Shown: in pieces, positions 25,501 through 34,726 of the stretch
Layout: every line of letters starts with the position of its first letter
How positions within the stretch are numbered: the first letter of the stretch is position 1
Origin: Saxidomus purpurata
Taxonomy: Eukaryota > Mollusca > Bivalvia > Venerida > Veneridae
Length of the DNA: 64,000 bases
Assembly: GCA_022818135.1 (NCBI GenBank)
Contig: JAFMSR010000003.1
Span: 35,155,449-35,219,448, forward strand
Direction of reading: 5' to 3'
Made by a program: the position numbers and the translations under genes
Notes under the pieces: generated by a model
What the model was told of the DNA's origin: nothing
Seen by the model: the letters and a program-made list of their open reading frames with translations, nothing else
Database searches by the model: none

Positions 25501-28067
25501 AAGTCAATACATTTATAAGTATTCAAAATATTTGACTTTATAAAATCTTTTCCCAAAAATTCTAAGTTAAAAAGGGGCATAAATCTGTCAAAAACAAAAC
25601 AGAGTTATGGGGATTGTTTCCTCAAGTGTAGATGTTGATGGTAGACATATACTTTGAGTTTCAAGTCAATACCTTTGATAGTACATGTACTCAAGATATT
25701 TGAATTTATAAAAAGCTTTAACCAAAAATTCTAAGTTAAATAGGGGCATAAATCTGTCAAAAAACAAAACAGAGTTATGGGGATTGTTTCCTCAGGTGTA
25801 GATGTTGATGGTAAACATATAGCTTGAGTTTCAAGTCAATACCTTTGATAGTATTCAAGATATTTGACTTTATAAAAAACTTTAACCAACGCAGACGCCA
25901 ACACCGACGTGAGTACAATAGCCGCCTTATTCTTCGAACAGTCGAGCTAAAAAGTGAACCTAATCATATGTCTCCTTGAACTTAACCTAAGTGCTATGGC
26001 TTCATGTTAATCTAATGTCATGTGTACAGTATGTTACATTGATATATAGTTGAAGAAAATAATGATAAAGTGAGAGAGCAGGGATTGAGGTTTGGTTAAA
26101 ATATTAAGGACAATTATTCTTTTAGAGAATGCTAGGTGGCCAGCACTATATTTTACACGAAGTTAAGCGGGCTCATTCTTGAATACATGAGAGTTCACTG
26201 ATATCAGAAGAATTTCAAGCCATTTGTTTGGAAGTCTTTAAAAAAAACGATAAATCTATCAAATAGATACTTAGTTAAACATTTTTAAAGCATCAATTTG
26301 ACCATTTGAATCAAATTACGTTCCAGTTTGTGAGGTAACTTATTGCATCTCTGAGTTAACTTTTCATTTTTTATAACTTTCTCCAATTGTAATTTTGAAT
26401 AAAATAACTATCATATGACAATGCAGTTGAAAAAGCAAGAGAAATCAGCCTTAGTCTCAATAATTCGACTCCAAATGCGCAGGATAGCGCCTAGTAAAAT
26501 AAATGACGATATTCATGTGCTGAGTACAATTAATTGGACTAAATCAGCCTATAATCAAATCACAATAATAATGATAATACAGAGCCTGCTTCCTAAACCT
26601 TTTGGTTTAAGTAGCCAGGTCTGGCTACCTAGCCACTGCATGAATTTCTTTAGGGAAATTTGTCCAACGAAGCAGTTGTGCTTAGTAGGGTTGACACAGC
26701 TCAATCAAATTACAGCTAGTGAATTTTGCTAGATATGCTGCTTGTTATACCCGTAAGAATGTAAAAATACATAGAAAACTGGAAAAAGAGAAAATCTAGT
26801 TCAATATTTGAGAAGTTTCAAAGTTGATTTTTTTTTACAATTGTAGTCAATATACAAGTAAACTGCGTGGTAATAAAGTAAATGCTTCTCTTTCTTATAG
26901 TAGTTTCTTGCAATTACACATACCCAATTTGTCAAAATACTTGCAAATATCCTTTTCTATTTATTTCCAATTTTATTTACTCCCGTGCACCTGTCGCTAA
27001 GGAAGCCATTAATAAACCGGAAGTAAACTTTGTTAATTGGGTACGGTAAAAACCTTTTACAATTTGCGCAAACTCATCTCGGGGATTACTTCCCCTTACA
27101 CCGTAACCGGCTTTTACACACAAAGCAAATATTGTTAAGATTTCAAACTATAAAAGTTTAATAATTTTGTTATTTATTTTGGTATTTCATTTACACTGTG
27201 CGAGTTATACCCTTTCAGATGCCGAACACAAAAATCGGTAATTTAATGCAAACTACATTATGTTCTTTTTGTTATATACATGCAGTTACATGACATTTTC
27301 CATTGTCATTAACGTGTGCTGATTCATAGTTATAAAATGTATACGTAGTCTTTGGAATTCAGAGAAAGTTGTTGGTTCGCTGAGCCAAAAGATTAGCAAT
27401 AAGTCAAATATTATGTTCTAGTCCAGCCAAGTAAAAGAAATATTTGTGTTAAACACTATTGTGTGGACAAATTAAATGATCCTGGCCTAATTATGTATGA
27501 ATATATTATTCGGTGAGTGTGCTGAGTAAATCAATTTTCGTAAGCATAGCCTGCATTAGCAGTACCTTTCGAACAAACGGACCCGACACCACCAAGCGCT
27601 GCAGCGCTGAGCCTAGGGCTATAGGTTAACTCACCGAAAAACAACTTTTGACCTACGTGTTTTGCGTTGAATCTTACCTAAAGCGTGGGTCGAAATGTGC
27701 AGAGGACCAAATTCAGTATATGACACAGAATGAATGATTCACAAATATATGGGTGGCAGGGAAGTTTGTTTTATTATAAAACGTACGTTAAATGAAAAAT
27801 GATCACATAGTAAACATTATAAAATGTTTAAGCCAATAAAAATAATTCGATCTGCGCTTTGTACAACTTCAAAGGAAATGATCTGATGATGTGGATCGAA
27901 AATTATTGCGTACCAAGGACAAGACCTTGAAACAGAAATAAACAAAGCAATACCAGCAATGAAATATAAATACAGTACTGTACAATGTGTATAACAGAGA
28001 AAACCAAAAATGATTCTGGGTTACCTTGTAGTTGTAATCGGTGAAACCGTTCACTGGGCCTTGACAT
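4551..28067 (-). CDS. C11orf16-like: VWA + DUF4537 + coiled-coil protein, C11orf16-like (12 exons)
   Basis: Exons in transcript order (high to low): 28067-28025, 24609-23618, 18768-18546, 10559-10377, 9860-9645, 9297-8918, 8295-8205, 8087-7848, 7260-7074, 6568-6466, 5860-5624, 4775-4551. All junctions are GT-AG and in phase, giving 3120 nt and 1039 residues. Residues about 38-205 form a VWA domain with a metal-ion-dependent site: DTSGS at 44-48, T116 and the DG at 139-140. A proline/tyrosine-rich linker follows (257-290). Residues about 325-480 resemble vertebrate C11orf16 and the DUF4537 family, with VLARRLDDGYFYKATVK at 327, GDKVLAPWEPEGERYGPG in exon 3 and ITVSFTNGK in exon 4. Exon 8 keeps the C11orf16-like VNTD and WKKYWRADPAL motifs. 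Residues 555-680 and 850-1039 are charged Arg/Glu/Gln-rich coiled coil. There is no signal peptide or membrane segment, so it is probably intracellular. Function is unknown. The start in exon 1 is chosen because G|TC joins in frame to exon 2; the Met at 24604 is an alternative start. Confidence 0.82.
4984..5420 (-). repeat. Tandem-unit repeat, GGGCCATCTTG-ended family (inverted copy)
   Basis: The left edge is the reverse complement of the GGTGAGCGATATAGGGCCATCTTG terminus seen at 46763 and 50843. Two or three units of about 150 bp follow, each with an AAATATCTA...CTT, TAGA/CTAGT and TCAAATCATG..TCAAAATTGACC core read in reverse. It sits in the last-but-one intron of the VWA/DUF4537 gene (between exons 11 and 12). 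Confidence 0.6.
13358..13925. repeat. Array of short palindromic units, left arm
   Basis: At least seven units built on CCATGTTTTTACATGTAAAA followed by ACACGGAAAA, several separated by ACACGGAGTATTGGAAC. Each unit can fold on itself. The open frames across it, rich in Phe, Met and Lys, are by-products of the repeat. Confidence 0.8.
16210..16625. repeat. Array of short palindromic units, right arm
   Basis: Variants of TTTTCCGTGTTTTTCCGT and CCATGTTTTTTACATG, more diverged than the left arm. It ends in ACACGGAAAATGTACGCCCGGGAT, the reverse of the left-arm start. Confidence 0.7.
18140..18212 (-). repeat. tRNA-derived SINE head or tRNA pseudogene
   Basis: The minus strand reads GTGGTGCAGTGGTAGAGCAT, a tRNA A-box-like D arm. 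About 30 nt later comes GGTCCAATC, a degraded B box. No complete acceptor stem is visible, so this is a tRNA-derived repeat or relic rather than a working tRNA. Confidence 0.45.
19357..19443. repeat. 44-bp direct duplication
   Basis: Two nearly identical 44-bp copies run from AATGTCAAATATACAATG to TTTAATACGC. They sit next to a CATTAAGAGACCA/CATTAAGAAACCA motif pair, in an intron of the VWA/DUF4537 gene. Confidence 0.8.
20197..20498. mobile_element. MITE with about 33-bp imperfect TIRs
   Basis: The left end contains CCCTTTAGCTCAATTTTGCA and the right end, reversed, CCCTTAGCTCAATTTTGCGC. The match extends outward to AGGACATAAT against AGGATGTTAT. The 302-bp length and lack of coding capacity fit a miniature inverted-repeat element. 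Related end sequence occurs near 53905 (GTGCAAAATTGAGCTTAGGG). Confidence 0.65.
24868..25953 (-). mobile_element. Tandem-unit repeat ended by GCTCGACTATTCGAA (inverted copy)
   Basis: In its own orientation the element starts TTTTAGCTCGACTGTTCGAA, carries four units of about 140-170 bp, and ends with a CGAATAGTCGAGC stretch, a GACAGC hairpin and GCTCTTGTT. Units share TTCTAAGTTAAAAAGGGGCA as read on the plus strand, near 25251, 25396, 25559 and 25729. It lies in intron 1 of the VWA/DUF4537 gene. A second copy in the opposite orientation is at 43552-44741. Confidence 0.7.
25954..28024. other. Rest of intron 1 of the VWA/DUF4537 gene
   Basis: No coding exon or RNA gene recognised. The stretch 26960-27130 is less AT-rich than its surroundings but shows no motif I can name. 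Confidence 0.4.
28025..28067 (-). CDS. C11orf16-like: Exon 1 (short coding exon) of the VWA/DUF4537 gene
   Basis: This 43-nt coding segment reads MSRPSERFHRLQLQ and ends in a good donor (TACAAG|GTAACC). It joins the acceptor before 24609 in phase 1 and continues in frame into VKMTSAIIEP. It lies 3.4 kb upstream of the next exon. It could instead be untranslated leader, with translation starting at the exon 2 Met. The in-frame join, with no stop, favours a coding role. Confidence 0.5.
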
Positions 28068-29362
28068 GATGCAGCGTCCTCGATAAATGGCGGGTGATTT
28101 TGATCACGTGAGTTCCTTCTCGGGAATGTACGTAAATTATATCTTTTTTTAGAGACATTTATATTTAGGTAAATATATATATGTAATCGTTCGTAAATAA
28201 CAAAGTTGTCAATGATAACATCGGAAATTTGAAAATCAAACTTCAAACTCTTATATCGAGCTCCGTACGTTTTCGTAAATTTCCGTAAATATCCGTACTT
28301 TTCCGTGATATGCATATGATTATCTTCCGTAATCAGCTAACAGCGCATTAATTTCTAAAACAGAAAAAAATGTGTAATGCAGCCCGTAAGCTATATACCT
28401 TCCTGCAGTCGTTTGAAGTTTTATGTACTGTTTTTATTTGTAATATTTTCTTATCATATGCGACATTCAAACAGAAGATTATTCTGGTCTGTCTTGCACT
28501 ACTTTCGCATAGCGCATGTTTACAGTTGTTATTCGCACATAGCACAGTTAAATTTCTTGCAGTGTTTGAAATGTGGTATACTTACTTAGGCCTACCCAGG
28601 CCCAAAACTGTAAAAAAACCAAAATAATATCAAACAGGGAATGCCACGTACCAAAAACGCAGCCTCCCCAAAACGAACCCCACAGCACCCAGAAGTGCAC
28701 ACCACCATGTAAAACCTGAAAAGAGAACTATTTTCACTGACAACGCACGAGGAACATATTAAAATATTATAAGAACAAGTTCCTTGCCACCTGAGCTATC
28801 GACCAGATTGATATTATTTATCAACCAGAATGATACCTATCTATTATTTTATATAGCTTACCACGTGCATATCCGTAAAATGAAAAGCGACGATACAGAC
28901 AATAAATCGACCGTGAAATAACGCTAACAGAGGTCAGGAGGATCAGGTAAAGTTGTGCGAGTAATACCAGATGAAAAGTTACAGCTCTTCTGCATGAAAT
29001 ATTCAGAATTTTCTAGCGTAATCTTAAAATCTGATAATGCTCTAAAATGTATATAGTAATGATTATAAAATGCTGCTGTTGATGATGAAATGAAAAAAAC
29101 AACAAGAACAAGTTAATCGCCACTACTTTTTTGAATATAAATGTATGCTTATCAAATCAATTGAAGATAATGATGTATTGACATGTCCAGGTAGGAACAA
29201 TGAAAACTATCAGGACAGACAGGTGTTCGATAAATATGATAAACTACCATGACATATTCTACTAGTTATCTTTGCTTTTACACTGTCAATTTTACGAATA
29301 ACTGAGAAAAAACAGTTTCTTATTAGCATCAAAGCCGTAGAGAATATTTTTGAAAACTGCAA
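28068..29362. promoter_or_regulatory. Shared upstream interval between head-to-head genes
   Basis: These 1.3 kb separate the divergent starts of the VWA/DUF4537 gene (28067, minus) and the fibrinogen-related gene (29363, plus). Both promoters should lie here or nearby, assuming no further 5' exons. I see no convincing TATA box at a fixed distance. It contains a cluster of TTTCCGTAAAT-like units (28265-28310) and an inverted copy of a retroelement-like tail (28622-28716). Confidence 0.35.
28622..28716 (-). repeat. Retroelement-like tail, copy 1 (inverted)
   Basis: On the minus strand this reads GGTGGTGTGCACTTCTGGGT and continues to TACGTGGCATTCCCTGTTTG and a T-rich end. It matches copies at about 29866-29960 and 30976-31068. 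Confidence 0.7.
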
Positions 29363-29812
29363 ATGAGTTTCTCCTATAATTTTTTTTTCTTTACGTTTTC
29401 ATTTGTTGCGTGTTTTCAACCTTTCAATGCACACGTTGCGAGGGCTTTGGACCTGTATACCCGAGAATGTATAAATGATACATGTAAATATGTTCTGCGT
29501 GTGTCTAATTCAGAGAAAACTTCATCCATCAGAAACCACACAGAACAGGAACTTGGATCATTAAAGGTAAGCGTGACATTGTTATATTTGACAAATTAAG
29601 ATTAAAACTCCGCTGATACTTTTTGTTCAACGTTAAAACACTGGCATCCTTTGTGCGTTGTTTTATCAAATAACTATTAATAGTATTATTACAATCGTCG
29701 TTGTTACTAGTTAAAATCAACAACACAAATGAAAACCAAAATAGCAATTTGATAAAATATGTTGAAGATGTTGGCCCCTAATGGGCACCAATTCAAATCA
29801 TTATAGGCTTAA

Positions 29813-29872
<60 letters not shown>

Positions 29873-32800
29873 GGTGGTGTGCACTTCTGGGTCGTTGGTT
29901 CGTTTTGAGGCTGGTTTTTGTACGTGGCATTCCCTGTTTGATATTATTTTTGTTCTTAATCTGTATCATTTCCAGGATTTAAAAACAAATTTTAAAAGAA
30001 ATTTACCGTGAAAAAAATAAATTATAGGAATTTGAATAACCCTACCCCCATTTTGGAATGATCTATAAAACGACATCACACGAGAGATAAGAAAACACAT
30101 GTATTTCATTTATTATTCAATAATTTGGAACAGATTTGGTATCAGAGTAACAAGAACTATATTTTTCTTTCAGAAGTTATACACAATTTACTATATTATC
30201 AACAAGATTTATAAAACTTTAATGAAATAATCAGATAGTATTACAATTTTCATATACTTTTTTGACCATGTTCAATTTTGAACATCAAAGTTTTTAAGAA
30301 AAATCAACATTTTCTATAAATGGGGCATGACTGTTTGTATATTTATTCAACTGTATATTTTATCCAACTGTATTTGCTAAAATTATAAAACGTTTTGTTA
30401 AAAGAGGTTACGACCCAACTGTTTTGAGACACCCGCTGTTTGGTGTTCAACCCGTTTACAGTTGGACGCTATGCTTCCCTCTTTGATTGTGTCTGACGGA
30501 AGAGGGGAGGACTCTGTGATGGGCAGTTTAAACCCACTGGGACGAAACTGTTTTGATTTCTGTCCTCTGGCCTGTTTCGTCGGGCCCTTAAGGGTGTTTC
30601 TCTTGGTGCTCTGCCTTTGCAAAGGCATTGGTACATACGTTTTTTGGTTCTCAAGGTTTGCTTTTTTATTTTATCACGAGCTTTTTGTGTTTTACATACC
30701 ATGCCTTTTTGTTTCCATTGCGTGTGTTAGAGTTTCCTACAGGGTTCTTTTTATTTACCTGTCCTGTGACTTTGGAACATGGTGGGGGTAAGAGTGAGGT
30801 TGGGTGCGCACCAAAACCGGTTAGCTCCCCAGTGGTGTTTTTGCCACTGACCGTTCCAAGGCGGTGCCCCCTGTTTCCTTTTAATTGTTCGTTTTTCCTC
30901 GTGTGTTTGCTTTGTATGCTAGTGTGTGTTGGTAGTGTTATGTGTGTGTGTGTTGTGTGGTTGTGTGTGTGTGTGTGTGTTGGTGGTGTGCCTTCTGGGT
31001 GCTGTGGGGTTCTTTTGGGAGGCTGCTTTTTGGTACGTGGCTTCCCTGTTTGATATTATTTTTGTTTTTATAATTATTTATAACATTTTGGGAACAGTAT
31101 GCCAAAAATTCACAATCTTTTACCGACTCTATTTAAAATAATTAGAGTTTGAAAATCTTCATCGGCGATTTTAGTAATAAAATCTTCAAATAAGCTAATA
31201 CTTATGTGTAAAAAATATTTAATTTCTATTTAGTCTAAAAACAATATAAACATATGAAGAAAAATGTAAAATAATGAAAACAAAGAAGAAAAAGGAAAAA
31301 AAAACTTTGGTTCCAGCTGGATTCGAACCTACACCCTCAAAAAACTCAAAAGATCTTCAGTCCAATGCTTTACAACCTAGGCTAGAGCATTAAAATTGAA
31401 GAGTTTCAAGTGGAGGTTTTTATTAGGAGTCTACTACCTTAAGGCACAGTTTTAGATAAGGAAAATGCATAAAATTATATATTGTCGTATCCTTGTGTCA
31501 TACATAGTATATAAAGGTAAATGCATTATTATGTCTGAACTTAGAATTGAAGATAACTGTCCAGTTAAATGTTATTGATATCTATTGCTTAGGCGCTTCT
31601 TGGGCAACTTTACAACGACGTCCATAAAGACGCTTTGAAAACAGCAGCGATAACTAGAGGTCTGGTGGCAAGTGTTATATCAATGGCTGGTGAAACACTG
31701 AAACTTCAAAAACAAAACAACAATACAGAGGTCACTCTTAATACGGTAAATTTGATCAATGATCTCATTTTATTAAGAATAGCGTACACAATAGAGTTTT
31801 GAGATATCAGGAGTTAAGGTCAATGAAGACTAACTTCTTTGACAGCATATTAAACTCAAAACCACAGAACATGATTATTTTAGTCCGTTTGCTATGTTAT
31901 CTCTGCAATTTTGATCAGTTACTCTATTTCTCTAATTCTGTTATACGTTAACATGAAAAGTAAAATATTGTTCTATTTTTTTTGTTTATCGCCTGTTAAA
32001 AGATCAGGAGTATTATCATTCCATAGAAAATATTTATTGTTGTAGTTGGAACACGACATAGACATACTGAAGCACAACATGTCATCTATGTTGAGTGGTA
32101 AGTGGCAAGATTTGCAGCCAGTAGTAGTCCGACCGGCAAGTCCCGAACATGATTTGCCTAAAGGTAAATAATTGTTGATACATATAGCATTATATTGATA
32201 CATATCATTCAGTTACCCCCGCCCCCTCCCTAATGGCCAGTCTTAAGCTAAAATGTAAGACATTTTGGACAATAACAGTGTTCATTTTCATACTTTGCAC
32301 GAAATTTACACATATCAGTTACTTGTTGACGGGACATGAATGTATCTTGGTAAGGTCAAACTACATTTGTCAGACTAGTAACTAGTCTAACTTTTATACT
32401 ACATGTATCTGCTTGTAACAAATACAAACGACAGCCTTGGCAGAATTCTGGAAGTATCTACTATCTAGATTTTCTTTTAAACATATGCCGACTATCATAT
32501 TTATAACGTTAACGCGCATTATGATTATACTCGCTCTTTCTTTATCCGTTTTTAAGTAATATTGGCCTCGCCTAGGGGGTCACTTGTTTAACATAGACAA
32601 AGGAAAACCCTTTAAAAACTTCTCTGAAAATACAAGGTCGAGAGCTTAGATATTTACTGTGTAACAGTGTATAGTGGACCTCTTCAAAGCTTGTTCAAAT
32701 CATGGCGCAGGTCAAAATTGACCCTGCCCGAGGATCACTTGGTAAAGGAAAAACTTAAAAAATCTTCTAAGTCTATAGCTTAGATATTTGGTATGTAACA

Positions 32801-34229
32801 TTGTCTAGTGGTCCTCTATCAAGTTTGTTCAAATCATGGCTCTGGAGTCAAAATTGACCACGCCTACGGGGGTAGTGGTGGGGGCGTTGTCTTTATAAAG
32901 AGTTATAGGAGAAACATAGCTTCCAATGACTTCATAGAACAACCACTGACTTACCAAATAACCACTGACTTCCTTAGCAACCGGTGACTTTCTTTGCTAC
33001 CGGTGACTTCCCCTAGCAACCAGTAACTTCACCTTAGAACAATTGACTTCATTAGCAACCAGTGACTTCCTTAGCAGCTACTGGCACCCTTTTGCAACAA
33101 TTGACTTCCTTAGGAAAGTACACTGGTACTATGTCGGCGATATAGGACCACCATGGCCCTCTTGTTATGAATACATATTTTAATGTTATATGGAAATTAA
33201 TCGATTACTCTTACATTTTATTTGCAGCTTTTGGAGTTGATTGTTCAGCTCTCTACAAATCTGGTGTAAATTCAAGCGGCGTCTACACACTTCAGCCAGA
33301 TCCAGATGATGCTGGTATCAGGTTTGACGTTTATTGTGACATGGAAAATAATGGTGGTGGATGGACAGTAATACAGGTTAGTGCTGACTTTTCATCGCAT
33401 GCATTTCCTTATACCTAACAGTTTTAATGGAATATAATTAGAGCTAGGTTAAGAATGTAAGTTTACCTTTGTATTACTTCCCAGACACAAATTTACTATA
33501 TAACTGTAAATATATAGAGATGAAAATTCAAAATTCGTTATGGACAATACCATATAAACTTGTATAAGTTTCTCTGATATGTAAGAGTACCTTTTTCACC
33601 AACCTTTCTGTTATATTGAGATCTTCAACTCTGATATACTTTATTCAGTTGTATTTCTGTGTAAACCCCAAAGAGTATTTTCGTTACAGAGAAGGGTCTA
33701 CGGGTCAGATGACTTTTTTCGCGGTTGGGAAAGTTATAAACATGGTTTTGGTGGTCTACATTATGACTTCTGGCTCGGACTGGAGAAAATTCATACACTG
33801 ACAAAGTTTGGTAATACGAAAATGAGAATTGATCTGCATGATTGGGTAGGACAGTCAAGATATTCAGAATTTGGTTACGTTCGCGTTTCAGATGAAGTTG
33901 ATAGTTACAGAATATTAGCGGGAAAATATCAGGGAAATGCAGGTGACCCATTCCATACTCAAAGGTATAACGACAAGATGCAGAGTATGAGGTTTTCAAC
34001 CTTTGACCGCGACAATGACCTCGATCCCCACGGAAATTGCGCGATGACATTTACATCAGGCTGGTGGTTTAACAACTGTTTCCTTGGTAACCTCAACGGT
34101 GTTTGGTATGGGAATAGCACATATATTGCACGGTCAAGCAACGGAATTATTTGGGATCTTTGGACAGATCATCCTCAAGGATATTCGCTTAAGTTTGTCG
34201 AAATAAAATTGCGACGTGAACAGCTGTAG
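29363..34229 (+). CDS. Secreted fibrinogen-related protein, FReD lectin-like (5 exons)
   Basis: Exons are 29363-29566, 31593-31745, 32046-32163, 33228-33376 and 33690-34229. The junctions are in phase, giving 1164 nt and 387 residues. Residues 1-23 are a hydrophobic signal peptide rich in Phe. Residues 69-158 (exons 2-3) are helical with heptad leucines, probably an oligomerising stalk. Residues 163-385 are a fibrinogen C-terminal domain. It shows the conserved DC at 163-164, C195, GGGWTVIQ at 201-208, the calcium loop DRDNDLD at 314-320, and the disulphide pair C325 and C338 around TSGWWFNN. There is no Gly-X-Y collagen segment, so it is not a classical ficolin, and no immunoglobulin domain as in snail FREPs. 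Such proteins usually bind acetylated sugars in innate recognition, but the ligand here is unknown. A read-through of exon 4 stops soon after the donor, which supports the splice. Confidence 0.88.
29812..29872 (+). repeat. (TG)n microsatellite
   Basis: About 28 TG dinucleotides in the first intron of the fibrinogen-related gene, directly joined to a retroelement-like tail. A shorter interrupted TG run occupies the same position in the copy near 30940-30980. Confidence 0.95.
29866..29960 (+). repeat. Retroelement-like tail, copy 2
   Basis: Shares TGGTGGTGTGCACTTCTGGG, TACGTGGCATTCCCTGTTTG and GATATTATTTTTGTT with the other two copies. A TG run precedes it. Confidence 0.75.
30407..31068 (+). 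mobile_element. Longest copy of the unclassified retroelement-like repeat
   Basis: About 660 bp, GC-richer than its surroundings, ending like the two shorter copies in TGCCTTCTGGGTGCTGTGGG, CTTCCCTGTTTGATATTATT and a T-rich tail. A shared 3' end with different 5' lengths is the pattern of 5'-truncated retroposons. The open frames across it show no reverse transcriptase or other known domain. Confidence 0.5.
31309..31390 (-). repeat. tRNA-like sequence, tRNA-Phe-related anticodon arm (relic)
   Basis: The minus strand contains GGACTGAAGATC (a GAA anticodon context as in tRNA-Phe) and GGTTCGAATCCAGCTGGAACC. The acceptor strands do not pair and the variable region is too long and unpaired, so it is a pseudogene or SINE head. 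It lies in intron 1 of the fibrinogen-related gene. Confidence 0.45.
32565..33166 (+). mobile_element. Tandem-unit repeat ending ATGGCCCTCTTGTT
   Basis: Two to three units of about 157 bp carry GGTCACTTG, AGCTTAGATATTT, TAGTGGACCTCT, GTTCAAATCATGG and TCAAAATTGACC. A minisatellite follows, then the terminus GGCGATATAGGACCACCATG and CCCTCTTGTT. It occupies intron 3 of the fibrinogen-related gene. Same family as 4984-5420 and 50120-50878. Confidence 0.7.
32939..33115 (+). repeat. Minisatellite of CCAGTGACTTCCTTAGCAA-type units
   Basis: About seven imperfect units of 22-27 bp (variants of AGCAACCAGTGACTTCCTT), embedded in the tandem-unit repeat of intron 3. Confidence 0.85.
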
Positions 34230-34720
34230 ACAATAAACAGCAATGTGTATAAAAGGAGACATACCATTATTCGAATTACAAAACGTACTTGACTACTGGT
34301 ATCGATTTCCTCTGTTAATTAAAACATTTAAACTCATTCAACGCTTTAGCTATTTTGCTTGTTCCAAATTGTTTGATTAGAGTCAGAGTTTTTATGTTTG
34401 TATTCCACCTACATTTTTGTTCACCACTTGCTTTTTATATGTACAACAGTATGTACTTATTATAACAAAGATGTTTTTACACACGTGAATTTCACGGAGT
34501 ATAAATTAGTACATTACATCTTATTTGTTGAAAAATATTACCAGTAAAACTGACTGTTACTCTAGTACATATCTCATCGGCTACGAGAAAAGACGACGAT
34601 AGAACCTACTTCGACCCTATAACAACTTGACAAGGTTGCCTTCGAAGATCATCCAATATCAAAACGGTCAAGCATTCCAGAAATTCTTTTTGCTTTGTCT
34701 CGTTTTTGTTCGGGTTATCA

Positions 34721-34726
34721 AATAAA
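34721..34726 (+). terminator. Poly(A) signal candidate of the fibrinogen-related gene
   Basis: AATAAA lies about 490 nt after the stop at 34229. A second AATAAA at 34232-34237 is only two bases past the stop and would leave almost no 3' UTR, so the distal site is preferred. Confidence 0.4.

Noticed and set aside
27869..28315. 148-codon minus-strand open frame over the first VWA exon
   Set aside because: It reads in a different frame from the one that joins to exon 2 and crosses the donor at 28025. No recognisable protein.
30628..31053. 141-codon plus-strand open frame rich in Cys and Val
   Set aside because: It runs through the retroelement-like repeat and its TG-rich part. The Cys/Val content comes from TG repeats and no domain is visible.
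31309..31390. Functional tRNA-Phe gene
   Set aside because: The anticodon region and B box match, but the acceptor stem does not pair and the variable region is too long.
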